Source: Thalassia testudinum
Taxonomy: Eukaryota; Streptophyta; Magnoliopsida; Alismatales; Hydrocharitaceae
Reading direction: 5' to 3'
Length of the DNA: 64,000 nucleotides
Assembly: GCA_037157565.1 (NCBI GenBank)
Contig: JAZHRO010000002.1
Location: forward strand, 37,964,501-38,028,500
The notes under the pieces were generated by a model. That model did no database searches, was not told the DNA's origin, and saw only the letters and a list, made by a program, of their open reading frames with translations. Both the position numbers and the translations under genes were made by a program. Below, in pieces: positions 34,513-46,900 of this stretch. Each line of letters starts with the position of its first letter. The stretch's first letter is position 1.

Positions 34513-36369
34513 CTATTCAAAAAGCTTGATCAGGTTTTCCTCAGGAGCCATGGATTTGGTTGTCCTCTTTCCCTTGGTCAAGGCCTCAGGAAATGGAACC
34601 TTTGTTGGTTCCTCTAGAATAGGTCCATGTTCTTGATTTGGGATAGGGACATCCTGGATGGCTATCCTAGGGCTTGGTTCACTACCAGGCTTGGAGTGGT
34701 TTGGATAGGGTGGGTCTTGGGCTGCTTTACCACTTCGGGTTGTTACAGAGTTTAATCCTTCCTGGTTCGGGTTAAGGGTTGGTAAAATGGGTGGTTGCTG
34801 TTGATAACCCGCATAGGATGTTGAAGCTTCCATGCCATCAAGTGATGGAACAAAAGGGACCTGATAAATCATGTGTGCTTGTCCTGGGATCGGATTCATA
34901 ACGTGCCTCTGGGTCGGCATGTTATTAGGGTTTGGCAGTGGTTGTGAAGGAAGTGTGCCTGGTTGGCGGGAATTCACCATCTGGGTGAGTTGGCTGCGAA
35001 CCTCTGTGATCTCGTCCTTTTGCTGTTTTTGGATAGCCGCATTCGATCTCGGAATGTCAGCCAGTGTTTGGAGGATGAGGGACATTTGGTCTTGGTTTGG
35101 CCCAGATTGATAGGTGGGGTTGGGCCGAGGCTGAGGTGGCTAGTAAGGACAACGGGCTTGTGGACGGGGTTGATAAGGTGGTCTTTGGATCTGAGAATTT
35201 CCCGCCCACTGGAAATTGGGATAATTTCGCCATCCAGGGTTGTAGGTGTTGGAAAATGGGTCATTTTGGATGGTATTGAGGTCCTCGCAGGTCTGAGGAG
35301 CCTCAGGAAAGTCAGAGTATGGGGGATCAGAGTTTCCCCGATAAGAATAGAGTGGATCGAAGGTCCCTCCAGTCCTGGAGTCAGATGGGGTTGGATACGG
35401 GTCCATCCCTGGAGAAGATCGGTGGAAGATGTTTTGCACAGTTTCCCTCACGGGAGGTGGCTGTGCGAAAGAGTTCTGCATAGAGGTGGCTCGCTGCAAA
35501 TGCCGAGTTAGCTCGCCCACCTTCTTCTCGATGATAGAGACCTTGTCCAATCAACTGGCCATCAGTTCCAAGTCGACGGATACGAACAGGCCCTGTGTCT
35601 CATGTGCTCCCCTGAGATTCGTTGATGTGCGGGTATTCGTTTGGTCGAATAATCACATGGAGTCATTGTTGATGGAGTTCTTGTACATATTCTCGAGAAT
35701 CTCCCATACTGTGTCCTCATGCTAACCCATGATATTCCCTCTGCAAGTTGCATTGACGAATAATCTAATATCCTCACGGAGTCCCTGGTAAAAAGACTGG
35801 ACTTATTCCCATTTAGGAACTCCATGATGGGGTCAATTCCGCATGAGATCCAAAAATCGGTCCCATGCCTCATGAAGAGGTTCTCCCGTCTGTTGGGTGA
35901 AATGAGTAATCTGATGGCGCAAGGTGTTTGTCCGACCAACAGGAAAGAACTTCTTCAAAAACTCGGATTGAAGTTCATCCCATGTGTTGATCGGACGGGT
36001 CTGAGTTTTGTGCCAATGAGCCGCCTTGTTCGTGAGGGAGAAAGAGAACATCTTCATGAGCAGAATATCCCGATTTTGTGCATCTGACCCAAAGGACTGG
36101 GCCAGATGCTTGAGCTGTTTGATATGCTGGAATGGATCTTCGGAGTTAAGCCCATAGAATTTAGATATGGCATGAATCATATTGGGTTTCAGTTCAGAAT
36201 TAGGTCCTCCAGCCGAGATTCGGACTCAAGGCTTAATTGCCACTGCAGCGGGATTATAGTGATCTCGCATCATGGGTAGCTACGATGGGTTCATGAAGTT
36301 CTGAAAGAGGTCATTAAGATGCTAAAGCTGGTGCTCAAGATTATTTTCTTCTTCAATAGGTTGTGCCAT
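34513..36369 (-). pseudogene. Element C gag
   Basis: The start is the ATG at 36369 (MAQPIEEENN). Three in-frame stops follow closely (36322-36324, 36280-36282, 36226-36228), all explainable as C to T changes in CAG or CGA. The capsid-like part (35833-36180) has the usual retrotransposon gag wording (DPFQHIKQL, WDELQSEFLKKFFP, LHEAWDRFLDLMR). After a frameshift, 35140-35550 holds the Athila-type NTYNPGWRNYPNF motif and Pro/Gln-rich text. The last piece (34513-35085) ends at a TAG before protease. I do not see a CCHC zinc knuckle. Gag would form the virus-like particle. Confidence 0.9.
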
Positions 36370-36533
36370 GATGGAAGAAGAAGGAGAACTAGGTTCAAAA
36401 TCAGAGGAAAGGTCTATGTAGAGGGGTTGCTGCACAAATAAGGGCACCGAGGCTTGGCCTTGGGGAGAGTGGATTTCTAAAGGAGGTTTCAAAAACCTCC
36501 TACCAAACAGACAATGATGGATTGGATGAGATT
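36370..36533 (-). other. Element C leader next to gag
   Basis: Untranslated sequence between the conserved leader block and the gag ATG. It has no counterpart in element B, whose ORF starts differently. Confidence 0.55.
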
Positions 36534-36780
36534 AGAATGTGCTGGACCCAATCAAGACACCCAAAATATGCTAGGTGACTATAGAGGTTCGGGGCGAATG
36601 ATACCCCTGGATCAGAAGGTCGTCCACCTGAGAATTACCTGGGCAGCCAGAGAGGGTGAGTCCCGCAAAGACCCCTACATGGTAGAGCACCCCCACGGGT
36701 TACAGGGTTTCCCCCACCCGACCTCTTTTGTCATTGAGATTCCAGGTAGACCAGAATGGGGACCTTAACCTCTTAAGTCA
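36534..36780 (-). other. Conserved leader block of element C
   Basis: Aligns with 15233-15480 of element B with few indels. It includes the shared strings ACTATAGAGGTTC and GTCGTCCACCTGAGAATTAC. It lies about 660-900 bp downstream of the PBS in transcription order. Confidence 0.65.
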
Positions 36781-37440
36781 ACCACTTTTAGTTAAGATCA
36801 AGGTGCTTAGGGTTCCACTTGAACTTTAAGCCTTTTGAATGCAAAGTGACCTAATTTAAAGGTTGGTTGACCCAAAGGATCAACTTCACCTCTTTGTTCC
36901 TTTGAGAGCTTCTTAGGTCCTTTCTTTTAGGGTTCAAGTAGATTAAGAGCCCGATTTGCTTAGGGTTTCTCTTGGATAGGTCTTTTCAAATAATGGCTTG
37001 GGCACACCTTTTTTTTTTTTAATTTTCTTCTTAGAAGAAGATGTGTCTCTAAAACCCTAGCTTGTAATCCTTAGGTTGGCTCTAGTTGATCCAATTTTGT
37101 TGCCTCAGAAATGGGTAATTAGGTCTCAATCAAGAAGGTTTTAGCCCTAGTTACCTTAAGTGGATTTACAATTAAAATGTGTTGAAAGTAAAAACTAGAC
37201 AACTCTTGTGGATTACTAAATATGGAAAACAGGTAGCCCAAGATTGATTTTCCTTTGTTTTTCCTCTTTAGATTGTGAGGGGATTAAAAGAGAGGGTTAA
37301 AAAGGTTATTTGTTTCCTGGTGTGGTTGCTGTGCAGCTGCTTGCCTTTTCTTGACTTCCTTTCCTGCAACAAACACAACAAAAGAGAGATTAAGTCAGTA
37401 TAAAATCAAAAATTGTGATTTAAAGATTCTAAAAATGCCT
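36781..37440 (-). other. Element C leader, PBS-proximal part
   Basis: AT-rich non-coding leader with a T run at 37012-37021. No ORF of note. Confidence 0.55.
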
Positions 37441-37463
37441 GTTGCTCCCCGGCAACGGCGCCA
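37441..37463 (-). promoter_or_regulatory. Primer binding site of element C, tRNA-Asp
   Basis: The minus strand reads TGGCGCCGTTGCCGGGG, a perfect 17-base complement of the 3' end of plant tRNA-Asp including CCA. It lies 6 bp inside the 5' LTR. This PBS type is typical of Athila/Tat elements. Confidence 0.95.
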
Positions 37464-37469
37464 AAAATA

Positions 37470-40182
37470 TGATGATGGTCGTTGTCGCAGTGTTTTAAAA
37501 AGATACACGTTGTAGTATATCGCGAAAAACGATTATCAAATTTTATTTATTTATTACTCGAAATTTAAAAACATTCTGAGGTCGAACTTAGGGAGAAATT
37601 CGATATTTAGAAACAGAAAATCACAATCTCAAATATGTTCAATACTGATGCAAGGAAGATAAATGCTAGAGACAAAAATAAAAAGATAAATTCTTTTTCT
37701 TCCTTCTCCTCTCTTTCTTTTTCTCTTTGCTTTCTCTCTTCTCTTCTTTCTCTGTCTTTCCTATCTTCAAATGTCTGATTCTATGAATCAGATGACTTAA
37801 GTGGTGTTCTTCTACGGTGCTTCTTCAGGCTCCTTCTTCTTCCTTCTCTGCAGCGGCTCCTCCCTTCTCTTTTCTTCTTTGGCTTCTTCTTTTGCAGCTC
37901 CTTCTTCCTCTGCCTCTACAGACCTCTTCTTCTTCCTTGGCTCCTTCTGCGGCTAAGTCTTGGGCTTCTTCTTCTGCTGCTCCTCTACTTCTTCTTTCTC
38001 TTCTTCTTCCCCGCAGCTGCATCCTCTTCCTCCTCCTTCCCTGCATAGCACAGAGATGCAAAACCTACCCCCCACCCTCCCCGCGTCTCTCTCTTTCTAT
38101 TTCTCTCTTTGCTCTCTCAGAGCCAGCCGGGTAATTGGGTTGGGTTATGCACGCCCGGGTCCAGACGCACCGGCATGGGTAGTGCACGAGGAGTGCAGGG
38201 TAAACGGGTCAAGCCAAGTCCGTGAAGGAGTGGGTTGCGGACGAGACCGAGTCGGGTGAGTGGGACCTCACCCCGTGGATCTAAGGCGATAAGGCTATGG
38301 TACTTTTTCAATTTTAGTGTCGCCTCCCACTCGTCAACTTCCAAGGTGGGACTAAATGTCCCACCTTCGTTTCGCGAATGCCTGCGGCAAATGTCGCGCT
38401 TGATTGCAGCTGCAGCAAAGACTTGTAGTTGCAATTGGAGGTCTGGAGTCGTGCGCGAAGGGAATCCGTGCGACCTAGGCTAGCGACCTGGGGCTGGTGA
38501 GGTCTGGAGCAGCTTGCAAGCTTGCTCCAAGCTCTGCTCCAATGGCGGAGGTGGCTCTGAACCTGAAAACACGAACATGGCCTCACGGCCCTGTCAAATG
38601 CCTTAGGGAGTTTTTCCAAGGTGTGGCGAATGTGCAGAGGTGGTCGGCGAGGCATGCGAACGCCTGTGGGAGCGTGCCTAGGGCACACTGTGGAGGTGCA
38701 AGTGGGTGTGTTTGGGGGGTGGTTCGAGTGAGTGGCGTGGTGAGTGGAGTGAGGGGAAATGATCAGTGAGGTGAGGCAGAGCTTGTGGGCTTGTCGGTGA
38801 GGGGTGGGACGGCCTGTGGTGGTGGAGCGGCCTCGCCGGAGTTGGTGGCTAGAGGTGGAAACGATGGTGGTGGTAGTGGCAGTTGAGGGGTCGAAACAAA
38901 AAATTGATGAAGGGGAAATGAAGAGTAGAGTGAGAGAAACCTAACTGACAAGTTTGGAGCGAAAGGGGGAGGCGGAGGGCGAGCGGCGAGTACTGCCGTG
39001 CTGGAGACAAAGAGGCCCAGGGGAGAGATGATGGCAACGGCGAAGAGGGTCAAAGGACGCGTGCTAGTATGGCGCAGCGCGGAGGAGAACGGCGGAGCTG
39101 GTTCTGCCACTGGTACAGTGGCAAAGCGACGAGAAGAGGGAGGAAGAGTCACCGAAAGCTTTAGGCAGTCGACCAGAGTGAGGAGGAGACGAATTTGGGG
39201 GTAATCTTCGGCCAATTCGAGCTTGAAGGAAGCAGCGAGGCCTGGTCTTCCTTGAATAGGCGTAGGCAGAGCGGGAAGCGCACGGAGGAGGTGGGAATGC
39301 CAAGCCGAAGGTAAGGCTGAAGGGAGACCCATACCTCTCGAGTGTTCGCATGAGAGGCATGGTGGGTTTCAAGGCATGGGGAGCTGCCCATGCGGTAGGG
39401 GGCTCCGCAGGGAGCTCCCCTTTCAAATCTGGGGGTGGCTCCCCATGCAAGCGAGGAGAAAACCTCTGCACAAAGTCGTCAGAGGTATAGTCCCTGATGC
39501 GATGGAAGAGGGACCGAAATGAAGAAAGAGACGAAGAAGTTAGGGGGGATTTGCAAGGGTTTCAAAAAGTTGAGGGTCTGAATGTAATTTGGATGACCAA
39601 TTTACAAAGTAGGTCAAGGCAACCTTCCCTTAGGTCCAAATTTTGGTATAAAGCTAATTTGGGCATAAGGAATCCAATGGTGAAGTTGAATTTTAGGTTT
39701 GACCACGTTTGACTGGAAATTTTGCATAAAAACCCAAATCAGGTCAAATATTGGTCATGGACCCTAATCTAGGTCAAAATAGCTTCCAAAGGCGAAATTG
39801 AAGGTTCTAAACCCTATGGGATATTTTTCTATGAATTTTAGAGGATTTAGTTGATTTTTATCTTTTCTGGAACCTTGTGAATTAAAGTAGGCTTGTTTTA
39901 GGGTTACAAAATGTCATTTAATTCTCAAATTTCACAATAACTCTTATCTGACTGAACCATCCCACTTTTTCTCTTATTAAGTCCAATTGACCTATGTATA
40001 GACCCTTAGAAATCCCGTTGATGTACTGCAATAGTAAAATTACAGTTTTACCCCTTGTTTCATGTTTTCCTTTCAGATCAGTAATTCCCTGAATTAGGCC
40101 TTCCTTTAGGTTATGTAGGAGCTTTTGTTCATTCTCTCAGATCAAAATATGCTAATTAGGGCTCATGATAAGGTTCTCATCA
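37470..40182 (-). repeat. Element C 5' LTR (right)
   Basis: 2713 bp from TGATGATGGTCG to GTTCTCATCA. It aligns end to end with 25929-28737 apart from small indels, for example a shorter CT-rich block here (37690-38045). The two-unit module is badly decayed (37769 and 37790). Confidence 0.9.
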
Positions 40183-40844
40183 CATACCATACCCTCCGTG
40201 GCCAAGACACGGGAGTTGGGTCCCCATGCACGCCTAAGCGCATGCCTCACCCGCGGTCATGCCACTCGAGTCTGGCCAGGATCCGTTTGGGGGTTTGCCT
40301 CGCTCTTTAACTCTCAACACCTAGTCGATTTAGAGGCTTCGTGCCTCTCCTGTGAGGCTTGAAAGAAGAAAGGGAAAGCTACGCTCCTTTGCCCTTGTGA
40401 AGAAGAGAGGACCTTGAGCCTTTGCTATTAAGGCGTCTGAGCGCCTTATCTGTCATCTGATTTCGCTGGTTCTGTGTTCCTGTGGCTATATTGGTTGATT
40501 ACTGACATGAAATAATTGGTTGATCATTACTATTCAGTTATTTGTGAATAATTGTGAGCATAATTATAGGGGAATTGGTGATTTAAATCACCATTTGCCC
40601 CATTCTTTTTGCACTCTAATAGTGACATTCATATATATATCATTTTTTAATGGAATTTTTGTTATAATTGCTCAAACTTATGCTAGAATTGTGATATTTG
40701 AGATTAAATTGCAATACTTGCTCCCTATGTTAGACCTTGGATTTTCTTACGATTCTTTGAGTTATAAATTGTATTTGTTATCGAGCTATTTCGGTTGTGC
40801 TACAAAGAAACAATTTTTAAAACCCTGTCTTTGCCCGATTAACA
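40183..40844 (+). repeat. LTR D, second piece
   Basis: Resumes LTR D after element C (CATAC duplicate at 40183-40187). It resembles the equivalent part of LTR E (51690-52330) and ends CGATTAACA, like the B LTRs. A degenerate two-unit module lies at 40431 and 40451, exactly 20 bp apart. Confidence 0.8.
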
Positions 40845-40847
40845 TTT

Positions 40848-40860
40848 TGGTGCCGTTATC
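40848..40860 (+). promoter_or_regulatory. Primer binding site remnant of complex D
   Basis: TGGTGCCGTTATC just after the LTR end; a shortened and mutated version of TGGCGCCGTTGCC. It shows that 24074-40844 served as a 5' LTR. Confidence 0.75.
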
Positions 40861-42514
40861 TTTTTCATCTCCATTCTCCCTATGCTTATTGTGCCTAGCT
40901 GATGGCGTTAAAGTTAGCGTCTAATGAGAGGTAACCCGTCATCTTTTGTAAAAAAACCTGAAACCCTTTAGACATATCTCTTTACTGAACACATATTGCA
41001 CTTTAGGGTTCGTCCATTAGAACAACCGACTCCACCTTTAGTACTTGAATCAATGCTTGAAATCGTTCGCAACAATCATCCTGACCTATTCACCCACCCT
41101 TTGACCTTGCTCTAATGTACGATCTAAGATGAACTCGAACCCACCTAATTTACAATGATGACATTGCAAATCATAGGCATTGAGGGGTATTAAAGTCCAA
41201 AATGCTGTGAAAATCAAATCACAAAAGGATTTCGCAAAAAAGAAAAAAATGGAGGTTGAGAGGAAGGAAAACCCATTTGAGCTAAATTAAGAAAGAGGAG
41301 GAAAGGAAAAGGAAAAGAGAGAAGAAAAAAGGAGCAAATAAAAAAAAATTGAGAGAGAGAGAGTCCCTTCAAAATAATATGGAACTTACCTAACTTCTAA
41401 GTTGGATCGAATGATGAATTAGGACATCAAAGGCTAAAACGTAAGGGATTAATGACGAATACCAACCTTAGGCCTCTTGGATCTGGTTTGAGATTTAAAC
41501 ACTCAAGTACTTGTCAAGATCTTGATTAATCCTCAAGAGGCTGAGGAAAATGCAAAGCTTATGTATTAGGTCTAAGGCTTAGGGATTATTCGACCCCGTT
41601 AACTAACCTCGAGACTTGGTAACTTAAGCACCCTAAATCACACACAATCTGGTTCAGTGTGCTTAAATATGAAATCACGCGAAAAAGCATTTATGCTATT
41701 CTAAAAATGGTCCTAAGAACTAGATTAGGAGCAGCTCGAAAACACAAGTTGATTTGAACAAGTTCCCGTCACGGAGAGGCGGGAAATTCCCCTCGAAGAT
41801 GTACAATAACATATCGTCTTCTTGGTGCTTGTCTCCTAGGATATCTAAATATCTTACCAGAGGCATGTAAGCACCTTATGCTGGTTCAGATGCCATGGAC
41901 GACATTATCACGAAATGTCAATTGTCAGGGCCTGGATTTAGCTACAAAATGCCATGGGCGGCACTATCTCGAAGTGTTGAAAACCAGGGTTCTGGGAGTT
42001 GCCATGGGCGGTGCTATCCTGAAGCAACGATTGCAAGGGACCCTACGAGGATTGATAGTGGGGACAAGGAATCTGATATAGACCGTGTTTAGGGCCAATC
42101 CGAGGGTAGATTTAACGAAAATTTATAAAAAGAAAGGGAGTGAGAAAGCTCTCCAAAAATGAAAATCTTCTTCTATCCCTCTCTCTCTTACAAGAAAAAT
42201 GCACTAGCAAACTGAACCTGGGCTAACCATGTTACAAGCACGGGTGCTTTAATCACTGGGTCCAACGAACCTTAGGATAGTTCTTGTGGGCCTTAGAAAC
42301 CTTCGCGGTAGACTGAGGCGAAAGTTAGTCAGGTTTTGATCTGGGCTGGTACTTGAGTACCTTTAAGCCTATTGTTGGTATTAAGATCTGATTCCTAGAG
42401 ATGCAGCTTAGTAAGGCATCCTGACGATTACATCCAACATAGATTACTGGTCTGATCCGTAGAATTTTGGTAAGAATTTTGCTAAGGGACTAGCAAAAGT
42501 TAAGCATGAGGGTA
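40861..42514 (+). other. Complex D gutted interior (3' tail only)
   Basis: Goes almost directly from the PBS into the post-pol sequence (40895 onward matches 3265 onward of element A), so the whole gag-pol is deleted. It continues with a purine-rich tract (41220-41380), the common tail, the GCCATGG cluster (41891-42040) and a polypurine tract just before 42515. Confidence 0.8.
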
Positions 42515-43101
42515 TGATGGAAACACCATCATGAGCCCTAACTAGCTCAATTTGGTTTAATAAAGTTAATAAAAGCTCTTACATAACCATCAGAGGGTTA
42601 TATATGCATAATGTTCTGTTTTGCGAAGAAGATAAGAAACCAGAGTTATTTCTGCAATTTTAACTGCATTTCATAAGTACAGAATAACCACGGGAAATTT
42701 TAGGGGTTAATTAAAGGTGAAATAATCATTAATATCTAATAAGATGGTCCATGCTGATAGAAATAGATTTTCACGCATCTCGAGAATTAATGGACATCTG
42801 GAACCCTAAAAATAGACTCACTTAATTAACTGAGGTTCTGGTCATGATAAAATTCACCTAAACCTTCTAAAAATCATATTGACATTCATATATATATCAT
42901 TTTTTAATGGAATTTTTGTTATAATTGCTCAAATTTGTGCTAGAATTGTGATCTTTGAGATTAAATTGCAATACTTGCTCCATTTGTTCAACCTCGAATT
43001 TTCTTACGATTCTTCGAGTTATAAATTATATTTGTTATCGAGCTATTTCGGCTATGCTACATCGAAACGATTTTTAAAACCCCGTCTTAGCTCGGTTAAC
43101 A
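42515..43101 (+). repeat. Complex D 3' LTR with ~2-kb internal deletion
   Basis: Begins TGATGGAAACACCATCATGAG and ends GGTTAACA. The first ~360 bp match 24074-24450 and the last ~230 bp match 40620-40844. The join is at about 42873, with two or three bases of microhomology. Confidence 0.82.
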
Positions 43102-43968
43102 GTCAATAAGGCAAACACGGTTAATGTAAGGGTGACACCCAATAGACTAGCGAACCATTATAATTTCACCCCCAATTGTGATCCCATAAATATTCTCAAT
43201 TTTTTACTTAATTTGTTTCATTTATTCTCTCTCTTGCCACAAAGATCAACTTATTAGAAATCTTCTCTCTCTAACGGAGGTGATTGGGACGTACCCTCCT
43301 TCAGAGTCCTAGCCTGATAGGCTTTCTTTGATTAGGGGAGAGTCTAACAGTACTAGTAATCCTCGAGTAAGGCGTACCCGTCCTCGCCTAGCAAGGACGA
43401 TGTTGACGTCAGTCAAAAGAGTCAGGCCTTTTAGGAGCGACCGAGGCCAAAGCTTAAGATTACAAGGAGCAACTCGGCTCGTATCCATCGAGGCACGATT
43501 ATAATTATTCATATTTAGCTGTGGTTGGATAGGTTGGATGTTTAATGAGCCACACCAGTGCCTCCTGTTAAGAGCACGTACTCTGGGTGTGCTCTCTTAG
43601 GTAGCCCTGCATCTGACTGAGGCTACAACTCTAACCCATTTAGGCAAGATTGACCAGATGTTTAACGGTCCGCACCATTGTTCCCTCATGGAACATGGTC
43701 CTTTGGGTGCACCCTCTCAATCCACCATCATTACTAAGGCCGTCACCAAAACTCGCATCCATACGTCCTGAACCTTTAGGTCGGACTCGAGTACCCCTTA
43801 GTACCTAAACTCGACAACTGCTACTTGGCATGTCGTCGTAGTCAGGAATCCTCTAGATTCCAAGGCCAACCATAGGTAGCCGATAGCTACTTCAACTCTT
43901 TAGGTCTCCAACCTGCAACAATGAACCTTTGGTTCACATAGTCAACTCTTATTCCTTACAGATCCACC
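43102..43968. other. No recognised gene; one imperfect direct repeat
   Basis: Between complex D and H2. Two related stretches (about 43527-43600 and 43645-43720) share GATGTTTAA, CACCA and GGGTG-CTCTC text. I see no coding or RNA gene. Confidence 0.5.
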
Positions 43969-46900
43969 TGTGATGACCCAAGTCCCACCAAGGGATGAAA
44001 CCCGGGTCGTCGTATGCTAATAACCAGCACAACTTGCCCACAAGATCATAGTCACCCAACACATAATCATAAAATATAAACATAGCTAACAAACAATTCA
44101 TATTGCATAAATTAAATAAACATAAATTGAATACTAACAACAAGATTTACAGTAGAACATAAGTATATATGTGACGACCCGAATCCCACCAAGCGACGAA
44201 ACCCAGGTCATCATGTGCTAACAACCGGCACAACACTCCTACAAGATCGCAGTCATCCAACACATAATCACAAAATATAAGCATAGCCAACAAATAATTC
44301 ATATTACGTAAATTAAAGGAACATGAATATTATACTAACCGAAAGATTTACCATAGAACAGAAGTATATAATTCCAAAAAATCACCTTACGAACTACTAA
44401 GTATACCTGAGTACGGAACCCAATAACACGTCAGTAAAGACTAAGTAGAGTAGAAACAACAACAGCAAAGTGTAACGGTAATCGAACACAAGAGAATGTG
44501 GGTATTATAGCTTTAATTAATCCATTTATTAGTCATCTCGCTATTTGGTTCCATTTCGTATATTGGAAGCCCAATTTATTATAGTCCAAATTTTATCAAT
44601 CGACGTCTCAGGAGCGAGATGATCTCGTGTAACTTCCTACAATGCAAGACCAGTATAAGTTACCCTCCTATCCGAAAAGATGGCTTATACCCATCCAGTC
44701 ATCACTCTTTATCACCCTGGGGTCATTGTGGAAAGAGGTGGTGGTTACGTCGTGCAGCGTGAACACATACATGCGCCATGTACGCTGAATCACAGACAGC
44801 CAATGGCCCATCCACCAGCCGAGAAAAAAACCAATCCAACGCTCGAACCGTACATCCTGCTATCCCAGTGGGTCTCTAAGCCTAACCAAAAAGTCGTAGG
44901 GAGGCAAGCAATTCCCTAAATCAGCACAGAACCGGTCTAATAGACCAAAGCTATAGTTAAATCCGACTAGTAGCGGGCTAAAACCAATTATCAAATTCCT
45001 TTAATTCTCGACAAATTCGTCGTACTGATCAGTTGATCATTTTCAGATAACTGTATCAATATCTATCGATTAAGCCATAGCTCTCATCACTTTAAACCAT
45101 TGATCTAAAGTTATGAAAAGAGTTCATATCACATAATTTTCAATCAAATTATTATTTAACCATCCTGATGATGCCAGTTTTACTAAAGATAGGATTTATT
45201 TCATACATGCGATAACAAAATCACATCCCATATTCTAAGTGCTTCATAATTCATTTAATTAATAAAAATTATCTAATAAATTGTTGTCAATCCCTTTTAA
45301 CTCGACAGGTAAATATATTGAATTGATTATACACATTCTAATTCAACAACTTGATTTACATTAACCATATTTAATGCTCAAGTATCCAAGATAGCAAAAA
45401 ATACGAAAATGGGCCCAATCTCAGCAAGAGACAAGAACGCATACTAAACTGTGCAACACACGAAGAAAGTCATAATGTAGACAATCACATAGAAAAAGAA
45501 AATAACTACTCTACCTAATGTCACCGGAAGCTCACGATAACTCAGTAATTGGCATCTATTATTTCTCCTTCGCTATTCTAGAGGCCCGTGTATTTTGTAC
45601 ATGCTACAGGACTAAATCAACATCAAGCCATGTGGGGAATAAAATAAAAATGTTAACGGATTTTGCTAAAATTTTATGCAACAAATAATTTTCAAATCAT
45701 ATTTAAAATTTACTAATGCATAATTGGTAGAGAGACAATTCCAAAGAATCCTAAAATGTGGAAAATGAGCGTTGTTTAACCTCGAAAAACAAGAAAAAAT
45801 GCACGACAATAATGCCGCACGCATGTAAACCGATGCTTACCTCGAAAAACGTACATCAACCGTACGTTGACATGCCTGCACCACTCCCCTCTCTCTCTCT
45901 CTTCCCATTCATGATCTCTGCCTCTCCTCCTTTCTTTCCTATCTCATCTCTCTCTTTCCCTCGATCTTTCCCCTCTCTTTCTTTCGATTTTTCCTCTCTT
46001 CCGAGCTCTCCTCTTTCTCCTTCGATCTTGCTCTCTCTCCCTCCCAACCTCTCCCTTCAACTCCTATTATTTATACCCAACGGCAAAACAACCCAAGTAT
46101 GTGATCCCAACGAAATCTACTCCACCGATTTGTTTTTTTTCTTAGTTATAAGAATTTTTATTCTTAACGTTATTATCATTATTATTAAAATTCCTTTACA
46201 TACTTTTATCATAAAAATTACATTTTTGCAAAATAGATATCGTTGGAAAGCTTACAATGAGAGAAATTTAATGACACTAATTTCGACATATTTTGAACAC
46301 GTTTCCAAGGATGACCATATTTGACTAAAAACTCAATTTTCTAATTTTCGAAATACACAAATCTAATTCATGCTCCGAAAGTTCATCTTGACGTGCTTAG
46401 CAAAAAAAAAGACCTTGGAAAGTAGGTTCGGGTCTTTACAATATAAGCCCAAAGACATGTAAAACGGAAATCACATTGCAAACTGCCAAGTATACCTGAG
46501 TATGGAACCTAAAAACTTGTCAGTAAAAACTTAATAGAGTATAAATAACAACAGAGTGCCACAGTAACCGAGAGCAAGAAAAAATGAGTGCTGCAGCTTT
46601 AAGTAATCCATTTATTAGACATCTCGTTATTCGGTTCCGTTTTGTATATTGAAAGCTCAAATATTATAGTTTACAACCTGTCAATCGACGTCTAAAGGTA
46701 AGAGACGATTTCATGTAACTTCCTATAGCACAAGATCAGTATAAGCCACCCTTCTGACTGAGAAGATAGCTTATATCCATCAGGTCACTACTCTGTCACC
46801 TTGTGGTCACTACGAAAATGGGTGGCGGGTACGTCGTGTGACATGAACACGTACAATTGCTATGTATGTTGAACCACTGACAGCTAATGACCCACCCACC

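Larger units (their letters stand above)
25929..40182 (-). mobile_element. Element C: Athila-like Ty3/gypsy retrotransposon, full span but dead
   Basis: LTRs at 25929-28737 (3') and 37470-40182 (5') share TGATGA/TCATCA ends. Between them on the minus strand are a perfect tRNA-Asp PBS (37441-37463), a leader, gag (from 36369), protease, RT, RNase H, a remnant of integrase, a non-coding tail and a polypurine tract. It inserted into LTR D with a one-mismatch duplication (CATCC/CATAC). Gag contains the Athila-type NTYNPGWRNYPNF motif. Coding is destroyed by C to T stops, frameshifts and loss of most of integrase. Confidence 0.9.
20263..43101 (+). mobile_element. Complex D: rearranged Athila-like element (tail, LTR, gutted interior, LTR)
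   Basis: In order: a 3' tail (20263-20419 and 23145-24073, split by F2), an LTR (24074-25928 and 40183-40844, split by element C), a PBS (40848), a 1.65-kb interior with no gag or pol, and a second, internally deleted LTR (42515-43101). The first tail belongs upstream of an LTR, so the left end is the remainder of another element joined through a shared LTR. This looks like unequal recombination plus deletions, not a single insertion. No 5-bp duplication is visible at its outer ends. Confidence 0.72.

Noticed and set aside
43300..43530. Possible rRNA fragment by general appearance
   Set aside because: I found no conserved rRNA core strings; the resemblance was only in composition.
45758..46324. 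188-residue frame in H1
   Set aside because: Driven by CT-rich repeats and an AT-rich end inside an LTR; no equivalent frame in H2.
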